Source: an uncultured Hyphomicrobiales bacterium (GTDB taxonomy: Bacteria > Pseudomonadota > Alphaproteobacteria > Rhizobiales > Beijerinckiaceae). Taken from it: a DNA stretch of 64,000 nucleotides. Position numbers and translations under genes: made by a program. Positions 57,306 to 64,000 of the stretch are shown piece after piece. The DNA is taken from NCBI GenBank assembly GCA_903847605.1, contig CAINED010000078.1, positions 124,001-188,000 of the forward strand, given 5' to 3'. Position 1 is the first letter of the stretch, and each line of letters begins with the position of its first letter. Below the pieces are notes generated by a model. The model had not been told where the DNA came from and did no database searches. It saw only the letters and a list, made by a program, of their open reading frames with translations.

Positions 57306-58298
57306 GTGATTACACGTCGCGAAGTTTTGTCCGGCCTTGCAGCAACACCATTGCTTGGCGTTGGGTCTAAAATTGCAATCGCGCAAACCTATCCGGAGCG
57401 GCCGGTTCGCATCATCGTACCCTTCGCGGCGGGCGGCTCCCTCGACGGAGCGCCACGCATTGTCTCGCAAAATATCAACACACGAACCGGCTGGCCCATC
57501 GTGATCGAAAACCGCGTCGGCGGCGGCGGACAAGTCGGCACGCTGGCCGGGAAACAGGCAGCGCCGGACGGCTATACACTGACGGCCATCAACGGTGTCA
57601 GCCACGGCTCCGCCCTCGCATTGCGCAAGGATCCCGGCTACGATCCCGTCAACGATTTCGCACCGATCGTTCTGCTGGCTGCGGCGCCGCTGGTCTTGCT
57701 GGTCAGAAGCGACATCGGCGTGAAGTCGCTCGGAGAGTTCGTCGCATATCTCAAGAACAACGCCGGCAAACTGAATTACGGCAGCGGCGGTGTCGGCACC
57801 CAGCATCACCTGGCTGTCGCGATGCTTTTCGATCAGACGAAACTGCCCAAGGACATCGCGGTTCACGTTCCCTATCAGGGGCTCGCTCTCGCGATCAACG
57901 ATCTCATCAGCGGCAATGTGCAATTCATGATTTCGAGCGTCGGACCGGCCTGGCAACATGTCGCGGCCGGCAAGCTGACAGCGCTCGCGGTCACAAGCCC
58001 CAAGCGTATCGCGCAACTCCCGAACCTGCCGACAATGGCGGAAGTCGGCCTCAAGGATTTCGAAATGCTGGCGTGGAGCGGACTTGCCGCTCCGGTGGGC
58101 ACTGCGCCTGAAATCATCAGGCGCTGGAATGCCGAGGCCAATATTTCACTGAAGGACGAAGGCGTGAAAAAGCAGCTCGCGAACTTCGACTATGAAACTT
58201 ATGGCGGCTCGCCCGACGATTTTCGCCAGTTTATCATTCAGGAGCAGAAGCGTTACCTGAATTTGGGCATGAGTACGGGACTGCTCTCGCAAAAATAA
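57306..58298 (+). CDS. Bug/TctC-family solute-binding protein with Tat-type signal
   Basis: A 330-residue binding protein. A GGAGG site at 57295-57299, six bases from a GTG at 57306, decides the start and gives MITRREVLSGLAATPLLGVG, a twin-arginine signal; ATGs at 57267 and 57291 lie before or across that site and are rejected. The mature part has YPERPVRIIVPFAAGGSLDGA, VIENRVGGGGQVGTLAGKQA and YDPVNDFAPI. Tat export of a Bug protein is less usual than Sec. It precedes the first beta-lactamase-fold gene by 40 bases. Confidence 0.9.
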   Translation: MITRREVLSGLAATPLLGVGSKIAIAQTYPERPVRIIVPFAAGGSLDGAPRIVSQNINTRTGWPIVIENRVGGGGQVGTLAGKQAAPDGYTLTAINGVSHGSALALRKDPGYDPVNDFAPIVLLAAAPLVLLVRSDIGVKSLGEFVAYLKNNAGKLNYGSGGVGTQHHLAVAMLFDQTKLPKDIAVHVPYQGLALAINDLISGNVQFMISSVGPAWQHVAAGKLTALAVTSPKRIAQLPNLPTMAEVGLKDFEMLAWSGLAAPVGTAPEIIRRWNAEANISLKDEGVKKQLANFDYETYGGSPDDFRQFIIQEQKRYLNLGMSTGLLSQK

Positions 58299-58338
58299 GA
58301 CGAACAAGACCGCAAGCGGCGGAAAGAAAGTCCAGCAC

Positions 58339-59124
58339 ATGAATATACAAGCGCCGGCCCGGCACAAACTTCCGACACTGCCACGCGAGATCGCGCCCAA
58401 CACGTTCTGGTTCGGATGCTGTCTTGAAGTGCATCAGCCGACAAAGATCGTTCACAATCACAATGCGAGTTACCTGCTGATCGGCGCCGACGCGACAGTT
58501 CTGGTCGATACGGGCATGCCCTATGGCTGGCTCAAGCTGAAAGACGAGTTGCTGCAAGTCCTCAACGGGCGGCCGCTGGATTATATTTTTCCGACCCATC
58601 CGGAAGCGCCGCATATGGGCAATATCGGCCCCTTGATGGAAATTTTCCCTGACATGAAGATCGCCGGCGATCTCAGGAATTACCACCTCTACTATCCCGG
58701 ATGGGAAGACAAGTTCATCACGATGCGCGCGGGCGACTCGCTCGATCTCGGAGGACGCCGGCTGATGGCGCTGCATGCCGTCATTCACGATATTCCCAAT
58801 ACGCTGTGGGGTTACGAACCGGACCAGCAGATCCTCTTCGTCAGCGATGCCTACCCTTATACGCACGATCATGAAGTCGGCGAGTGCGCGCTGACTTCCG
58901 AAGAACTCCCGTACAAAGTAAAGCCCGAGGACACGAGCACGGTGATCGGCTTTGCATTGAGCTGGGCGCGCCATGTCGACGCCGACAAGGTCATCGTCCC
59001 CTTGCGAAAGTTGCTCAGGGATTATCCCGTTCGCCTGATCGCGCCCGCGCATGGCGGCGTCATCACCAATCCCGACGAACTGACCGACGTATTCGAGCAG
59101 GGTTTGCGCAAGGTGAGGCTCTGA
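58339..59124 (+). CDS. Metallo-beta-lactamase-fold protein of flavodiiron (ODP) type, first of a pair
   Basis: A 261-residue protein. Its metal motif follows the spacing of flavodiiron oxygen-reductase beta-lactamase domains (HxExDH, then His, Asp, His): His87-Pro-Glu89-Ala-Pro-His92, His150, Asp170 in VSDAYPY and His238 in APAHGG. The Asp before the second His is replaced by Pro91, so one ligand is missing. There is no flavodoxin domain. The gene overlaps the next gene by one base (TGATG), and the two proteins are homologous and probably made together. Hydrolase or oxygen-binding function is unproven. Confidence 0.85.
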   Translation: MNIQAPARHKLPTLPREIAPNTFWFGCCLEVHQPTKIVHNHNASYLLIGADATVLVDTGMPYGWLKLKDELLQVLNGRPLDYIFPTHPEAPHMGNIGPLMEIFPDMKIAGDLRNYHLYYPGWEDKFITMRAGDSLDLGGRRLMALHAVIHDIPNTLWGYEPDQQILFVSDAYPYTHDHEVGECALTSEELPYKVKPEDTSTVIGFALSWARHVDADKVIVPLRKLLRDYPVRLIAPAHGGVITNPDELTDVFEQGLRKVRL

Positions 59125-59954
59125 TGTCCCGCGCGGAAAAAATCGCAGACAACGTTATCTGCCTCAGCGACATCATGCCCGTCGACGGGCGCGTGAGCTG
59201 GCTGCCGCCCAGGGCGCAAGGCTTCGAATCCTATAACAAGAATCTCGTGCTGCACGGCGATCGCGTCCTGATAATCGAAACAGGCGTCGCCTGCCACGGG
59301 CCTTCGCTCGTCGAAAGCATGAAGGAAATACTTGGCGCGAAAACGCTTGTCGTCTTTCCAACGCGGATCGAACTCGACAGCATCGGCAATCTCGCGCGCC
59401 TTTATGAGGAATTTCCCGCGACCGAACTCGTTTCGGCAAACCCGATCGCCGCGAACCGCCTTGTGCACCGGCCTGACGGTACGACGCCACCCATCCCCTT
59501 CACGGCGGTCACGCCGGGACAAACATTGGCTGCGGTCGGCTTCCCCCATGTGCATGTGATCGACCCGATCATCCGTACCCTGGGCACGGCATGGCTGTTC
59601 GACGATATCAGCCGCACGCTGTTTACCGGCGATTCCTTTTGTGACGACCTGCTCGCCAGCGCCGATATGCCGACGGTCCGCCGGCAGGGTCCGCCGTCTT
59701 TCGCGCCGGAAGGCCTGCGCGCCAGCATCCTTCAGAAATTCGATTGGCTCGAGAATGCGAGCACGGCGCTCCTCTCGAAAGCTTGGGACGATCTCTTCGC
59801 GCGCATTGCCCCTCGAGCGATCGCGGGTGTGCGCGGGCGCGTCTGCAAAGGCGAGGAGAATGTGCGCGAGTTCCTCGCGCTTTATCGTGAAGCGCTGTTT
59901 CCGGATCAGCCGGCCGCCAGAGAAAAAGTAAATCGGCTGGCGGCACAAGTTTAG
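59124..59954 (+). CDS. Metallo-beta-lactamase-fold protein lacking metal ligands, second of a pair
   Basis: A 276-residue homologue of the preceding protein. Where that protein has THPEAPHMGN this one has TRIELDSIGN: both histidines are replaced (Arg81, Ser86), while Glu83 and Asp85 of the HxExDH pattern are kept. The later histidines are also lost (Arg151 near DPIIRTLG and Arg238 in GVRGRV), while Asp170 in TGDSF remains. It is probably catalytically inactive alone and may serve as the non-catalytic half of a heterodimer. The start is in the TGATG junction; an upstream continuation of the frame into the first gene is rejected. Confidence 0.82.
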   Translation: MSRAEKIADNVICLSDIMPVDGRVSWLPPRAQGFESYNKNLVLHGDRVLIIETGVACHGPSLVESMKEILGAKTLVVFPTRIELDSIGNLARLYEEFPATELVSANPIAANRLVHRPDGTTPPIPFTAVTPGQTLAAVGFPHVHVIDPIIRTLGTAWLFDDISRTLFTGDSFCDDLLASADMPTVRRQGPPSFAPEGLRASILQKFDWLENASTALLSKAWDDLFARIAPRAIAGVRGRVCKGEENVREFLALYREALFPDQPAAREKVNRLAAQV

Positions 59955-60043
59955 AGTAAGCTGCCATCTGGCCCGGGAAATGCCACGAGAGCACCGGACC
60001 AGCGTTTTCGCATGTGAATGCGAGCCAAAAGGGGAGAGGTGAA

Positions 60044-61060
60044 ATGCGCAAGCTGTTTGCGGGCGGCCTGTTCGGCCGTTTTGTTCAATCGTTCCTCGGC
60101 GCTGCAAGCGTCGCGGCTTTGTCTGCACTTTCACCCGCATCCGCACAAACCTATCCGGACAGGCCGATCAGGATCATCGTCCCCTTCCCTGCGGGCGGGA
60201 GCATCGATCTTGGGCCGCGTGTCATCGGACAACGGCTCGGGGAAATTCTCGGCCAAAGTATCGTAATAGAGAACAGGCCCGGCGCGAGCGGCAAGATCGG
60301 CGTGATCGCCGCGCGCGATGCGGAGCCGGACGGCTATACGTTTGGCCTTGCAAGCGCCGTGACGCACGGTCTCGCGCCGGTGATCATTCCAAACATGGGC
60401 TATGATCCCGTCAATGACATGACGGCTGTCGTCTGGTTCACGGAATATCCCAACGCCTTCTATGTCAATAGCAGCATCCCCGTGAAAACGGTGCAGGAAC
60501 TCGCCGACCTCATCAGGAAAAATCCCGGCAAATATCATTACGGAAGCGGCGGGCACGGCACGGCCAATCACGTCAACGGCGCGATCTTTCTGGCGACGAT
60601 GGGCATCGACCAGAATGCCTCCAAACACATACCCTACCGCGGCGAAGCGCCGGCCTTCACCGATCTCCTTGGCGGTCATGTGAGCTACATCATCGGAACG
60701 GGAAGCCGCGATCTCGTCGATGCCGGGAAGATGCGCATTCTGGCGACGACGGGGCGCACCCGCTGGATCGTCTATCCGGAAGTGCCTACCACAGCCGAAG
60801 TCGGTCTGCCCGATATCTACTACACCGGCTGGACCGGTCTGCTGGCGCCGAAGGGTACGCCGAAAGCAATCATCGACAAGGTCAACGCAGCAACGAACGA
60901 GGCGCTGAAGGATCCCAAGGTCGCCAAAGTATATGGCTCCAACGGGCAGGAAACACGCGGCGGCACGCCAGAAGCCTTCGGAAATCACATTCGCGCCGAA
61001 GCCGGACGCTGGAAGGCGCAAATCGCGAGGACCGGCGTGAACTTCAATCCGCCGCAATAA
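60044..61060 (+). CDS. Bug/TctC-family solute-binding protein
   Basis: A 338-residue periplasmic binding protein with a signal peptide (MRKLFAGGLFGRF ... ASAQ) and canonical family motifs YPDRPIRIIVPFPAGGSIDLG, VIENRPGASGKIGVIAARDA, GYDPVNDMTAVV and the WTGLLAPKGTP segment. GGAGAGG stands before the ATG at 60044. It is the third Bug gene in 5 kb and closes the run that began with the hydrolase. No TctA/TctB permease genes are present. The ligand is unknown. Confidence 0.92.
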   Translation: MRKLFAGGLFGRFVQSFLGAASVAALSALSPASAQTYPDRPIRIIVPFPAGGSIDLGPRVIGQRLGEILGQSIVIENRPGASGKIGVIAARDAEPDGYTFGLASAVTHGLAPVIIPNMGYDPVNDMTAVVWFTEYPNAFYVNSSIPVKTVQELADLIRKNPGKYHYGSGGHGTANHVNGAIFLATMGIDQNASKHIPYRGEAPAFTDLLGGHVSYIIGTGSRDLVDAGKMRILATTGRTRWIVYPEVPTTAEVGLPDIYYTGWTGLLAPKGTPKAIIDKVNAATNEALKDPKVAKVYGSNGQETRGGTPEAFGNHIRAEAGRWKAQIARTGVNFNPPQ

Positions 61061-61188
61061 AGAGCCCGCCCGACTGAAAGAAGCTTCCGCAGAGGTAACT
61101 CAATTTCAATCGATTTCTGAAAGGATTTGTTCACGCTTGCGACTGGCCACGCCAGTGCGCAAGCGGCGTTGCGTCCCTGAGGTTTTCG

Positions 61189-62565
61189 ATGCGTTGTCCG
61201 CCTGCCATGCGCCTGCATGATTTCCGAGCCGATTGCGCGGGCAATGCGTCCCTGCCCTTCATTCTGTCCATCCTTCCGATCATCGCGGGGATCGGCCTCA
61301 GCGTCGATTTTGGCCGGGCGTTGCTCTTGTCATCCGCCCTGCAAACGGCGGTCGATGCGGCGGCGCTTGCAGCGACGGGTGTTTCCGGCGATCCGGAGGT
61401 GAAGAAGAGCGCGGCCGACCGCATCGTGCTGGCGTCATTGCAGATCCAGCCGCAGACCATGATGACGTTGAATCCTGACGGCACTGTCTCCTATACCGCG
61501 ACGGTTGACATGCCGACGCTGTTCTCGCCCTTCGTGACGCCTTCGATGACAGTGACGCGCGCCGCCTCCGCCAAGGCCACGATTGCGCCAAGCTCCGGCA
61601 CGCCGGCGACACCGGGATCGGCGGCGCGCATGGACGATTCCTGCATCTTTTCGCTTGGCGAGGATCTCGAAGTCACCGTCGATACGATGACCTTCAGCGG
61701 GTCGCCCAACGCCATCCTGACGGGATGCAGCCTGCGCTCGAACAAGAGCATCAAGTGCAACGGGCATGACACCGGTGCCCAGTCGTATGCAGTCGGCTCG
61801 ATCACCGGCTGTTCCAATCCGCATCCCGGCGAGCCCTATTATCCAGACATCTACGCGGCCACCGCGCAAAACATTTCGCCCCAATGCGGCGCGGCCAACG
61901 GCGGCGTGACATGGACGATGTCGGGCGCGCTGCCGGCAGTATCGGCAAATGTCATCCACGTTGCGCGCAGCGGCTACAGCGAGATTCATATTTGCGGACA
62001 TCTCACGCTCACAGGCAGCGGCACGATTTCCGGCGACGATCCCGCGCAAGACACCGTGATCATCGTGGAAAATGGCGGCGTGCAATTCGCGCGCGGCGCG
62101 GTCGTCACGGCGCGCCGCACGACCTTCGTGATCGCGGCGCCCGATGCGAGCGTGACCGGCGTATCTCCGCGTTTCGAATTTCCGAACGGCGGCGGCAACA
62201 TGGCGACACTGAACGTCACCTCGTCATATGGCGAAGACAATCCGTGGCGCGGCATGGCGCTGTACCAAAGCCCGTCCGCGACGGCGAATGTGGACATGAC
62301 CTGGAAGCCCGGCGCGAACGTGACGCTCGACGGCGTCGTCTATTTCCCCAATGCGCGTCTCGACCTGCAGGGCAATATCTCCTACGGACCCAGGCGATGT
62401 TCGAAACTCGTCGTCGGCGAGTTCAATCTGAACGGCGCCGTCGATCTCAAGCAGACCGCCGAGGGCTGCAACACTCTGAAGGTGAAGCAGTACTATCTTG
62501 CGCCGATCGCCGGGTCGCCGGGAACGCCTGCGAGCGCGGGAGCAAGCGCCTATCTGTATCGCTAG
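61189..62565 (+). CDS. TadE/TadG-like protein, no vWA domain
   Basis: A 458-residue protein with an N-terminal pseudopilin-like segment (residues about 15-45, CAGNASLPFILSILPIIAGIG, then SVDFGRALLLSSALQTAVDAAALA), as in Flp pilus-assembly TadE/G-like proteins. The rest is a beta-rich extracellular region with several cysteines (SCIFSLG, TGCSLRSNKSIKC, GCSNPHPG, CGAANGG) and segments resembling a right-handed beta-helix. It has no DxTGS metal site, unlike the two vWA proteins at 23.9-28 kb. GAGG lies six bases before the ATG. It converges with dnaE, two bases between stop codons. Confidence 0.82.
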   Translation: MRCPPAMRLHDFRADCAGNASLPFILSILPIIAGIGLSVDFGRALLLSSALQTAVDAAALAATGVSGDPEVKKSAADRIVLASLQIQPQTMMTLNPDGTVSYTATVDMPTLFSPFVTPSMTVTRAASAKATIAPSSGTPATPGSAARMDDSCIFSLGEDLEVTVDTMTFSGSPNAILTGCSLRSNKSIKCNGHDTGAQSYAVGSITGCSNPHPGEPYYPDIYAATAQNISPQCGAANGGVTWTMSGALPAVSANVIHVARSGYSEIHICGHLTLTGSGTISGDDPAQDTVIIVENGGVQFARGAVVTARRTTFVIAAPDASVTGVSPRFEFPNGGGNMATLNVTSSYGEDNPWRGMALYQSPSATANVDMTWKPGANVTLDGVVYFPNARLDLQGNISYGPRRCSKLVVGEFNLNGAVDLKQTAEGCNTLKVKQYYLAPIAGSPGTPASAGASAYLYR

Positions 62566-62567
62566 GG

Positions 62568-64000
62568 CTATACCTGCTCCACCGCGACGATGCCGGGGAT
62601 CGCCTTGATCGCACCGGCGATCTGCGGCGTAACGCGGAATTTGCCGGGCAGACGCACCTCGACCTCGCTGCGCTCTTTCTCGAGCATCAGCACCAGCGAG
62701 ACCTCGCCTTCTCCACGCACCGCAAGACGCTGCGTAATCGAACCGAGCGGTTCATGATCGCGCAGGAAGATGCGCAGGCCCGTCTGGACCTTGTTGGCGG
62801 CAGCTTCCAGCGGTTCGACTGTCGTGATGCGCGCGCGCACGTCTTCGCCCTCGACGCTCGCCTGCAAGGTGACGAGCACCGCCGCGCCTTTTTCCAGAAG
62901 GTCGCGATATTGATTGAGGCCTTCCTGAAACATGATCGCTTCGTACTGGCCTGACGGATCGGAGAGGGTGACAATACCCATCTTCGAGCCGCTCTTGGTG
63001 CGGCGCTCAGCGCGATCGAGCACAACGGCCGCGAGACGGCCCGCCGAAGCGCCCTGCTTAACGGCGCGTGCGAATGTCGCCCACCGGTCGACGCGCAAAC
63101 GTTTCAGGACGCCCTGATAATCGTCGAGGGGATGGCCCGACAGGAAGAAGCCGATGGCGTCGAATTCGCGCCGCAGCTTTTCAGCTGCCGTCCACGACTG
63201 CACCTTGGGAATGGCAATCGAACCCTCTTCCGACGATGCGCCGAAAAGGCCGGCCTGCCCGGCCTGCGCTTCCGCCTGCATCCGGTTGGCGACGGCGAGA
63301 ACCATTTCCATCGCCGCGAAGGCGCGCGCGCGATCCCGCTCGAGTTCGTCGAAAGCCCCTGCGGCGCAGAGACTTTCGAGCACTTTCTTGTTGACCTCGC
63401 GCGGATTGATGCGACGCGCGAAATCGCCGAGATCGCGAAATTTGCTTTCGCCGCGCGAAGCGACCAGCGCCGCAGCCTGCCCTTCGCCCACGCCCTTCAC
63501 CGCCGACAGCGCGTAACGTATGGCATAAGCGCCGTCGGCCTGTTTATGCACTTCGAAGTCGACGCCGGAATGGTTTACGGACGGCGGCAGTACGGTGATG
63601 TCGAGCCGCCGCGCCTCGTTGCGGAATTCCGCGAGCTTGTCGGTGTTGCCTTTGTCGAGGGTCATCGACGCGGCGATGAATTCGACGGGATAGTTCGCCT
63701 TGAACCACGCGGTTTGATACGAGATCAGCGCATAGGCGGCGGCGTGGGATTTGTTGAAGCCGTAGTCGGCGAACTTTGCCAGCAGGTCGAAAATTTCATT
63801 CGATTTCGATTTCGTCAGCCCGCCCTCGACGGCGCCGTTGACGAAGCGCTCGCGCTGCGCGTCCATCTCCGCCTTGATCTTCTTGCCCATGGCGCGGCGC
63901 AGGAGATCGGCTTCGCCGAGCGAATATCCCGACAGGATCTGCGCGATCTGCATCACCTGTTCCTGATAGATGATGACGCCGTGCGTCTCCTTCAGGACGG
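62568..64000 (-). CDS. dnaE: DNA polymerase III alpha subunit, C-terminal part (runs off the window)
   Basis: The replicative polymerase. About 477 C-terminal codons are present, entering at VLKETHGVIIYQEQ, part of the conserved catalytic region, and continuing with LSGYSLGEADLLRRAMGKK and NKSHAAAYALISYQTAWFK. The helix-hairpin-helix DNA-binding segment (YALSAVKGVGEGQAAAL) and the OB-fold (GIVTLSDPSGQYEAIMF) follow, then the C-terminal tau-binding region. The 5' two thirds lie beyond the window. No truncation is visible in the part seen. Confidence 0.97.
   Translation of the reverse strand, partial: VLKETHGVIIYQEQVMQIAQILSGYSLGEADLLRRAMGKKIKAEMDAQRERFVNGAVEGGLTKSKSNEIFDLLAKFADYGFNKSHAAAYALISYQTAWFKANYPVEFIAASMTLDKGNTDKLAEFRNEARRLDITVLPPSVNHSGVDFEVHKQADGAYAIRYALSAVKGVGEGQAAALVASRGESKFRDLGDFARRINPREVNKKVLESLCAAGAFDELERDRARAFAAMEMVLAVANRMQAEAQAGQAGLFGASSEEGSIAIPKVQSWTAAEKLRREFDAIGFFLSGHPLDDYQGVLKRLRVDRWATFARAVKQGASAGRLAAVVLDRAERRTKSGSKMGIVTLSDPSGQYEAIMFQEGLNQYRDLLEKGAAVLVTLQASVEGEDVRARITTVEPLEAAANKVQTGLRIFLRDHEPLGSITQRLAVRGEGEVSLVLMLEKERSEVEVRLPGKFRVTPQIAGAIKAIPGIVAVEQV

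Overview
The window is chromosomal DNA of an alphaproteobacterium, most likely a Hyphomicrobiales (Rhizobiales) member. The reasons are the GC-rich sequence, an alphaproteobacterial backbone order (secG-tpiA-ppiD-trpE-trpGDC-moaC-moeA-lexA-comEC-gltX-gltA-lpxB/lpxA/fabZ/lpxD/bamA/rseP/dxr/cdsA/uppS/frr/pyrH-tsf-rpsB-dnaE), direct-repeat SOS boxes of the GTTC-N7-GTTC type at lexA, an S2 protein with a long C-terminal extension, and many Bug/TctC-type solute-binding proteins. Species cannot be decided from the sequence alone. I see no rRNA, tRNA, CRISPR array, insertion sequence or replication origin.

Layout. 1-5.4 kb: pyrG (partial), secG, a Phd/VapC toxin-antitoxin pair, tpiA and a PpiD-type chaperone. 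5.4-20 kb: trpE, then an insertion of about 9 kb read entirely on the opposite strand (Bug protein, SDR enzyme, two RTX proteins of which one carries a lipase domain, and a Tat-exported phosphoesterase), then trpG-trpD-trpC-moaC-moeA. 20-28.5 kb is an accessory block: an orphan PAAR-M91 metallopeptidase effector with a candidate immunity gene, a luciferase-like oxidoreductase, and a tandemly duplicated two-gene module (TadG/vWA protein plus a small four-cysteine secreted protein). 28.5-34.7 kb: lexA, comEC, gltX, gltA. 34.8-47 kb: a minus-strand envelope and isoprenoid cluster running from pyrH and frr through uppS, cdsA, dxr, rseP, bamA, lpxD, fabZ and lpxA to lpxB, which joins undecaprenyl, phospholipid, lipid A and outer-membrane protein biogenesis. 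47-50 kb: an array of GC-rich hairpins, a small secreted protein, TspO and a fosmidomycin-resistance-type MFS transporter. 49.7-51.8 kb: rpsB-tsf. 52-62.5 kb is a second accessory block: a PhyH-like dioxygenase, LemA and an M48 protease, an alpha/beta hydrolase, three Bug proteins, two metallo-beta-lactamase-fold proteins and a third TadE/G-like protein. dnaE (3' part) closes the window.

The pattern is a conserved housekeeping backbone interrupted at gene junctions by accessory cassettes. The most interesting parts are the PAAR-M91 effector with its composition break, the duplicated vWA-TadG/Cys4 module, the pair of beta-lactamase-fold proteins with complementary loss of diiron ligands, and the hairpin array ahead of pyrH.
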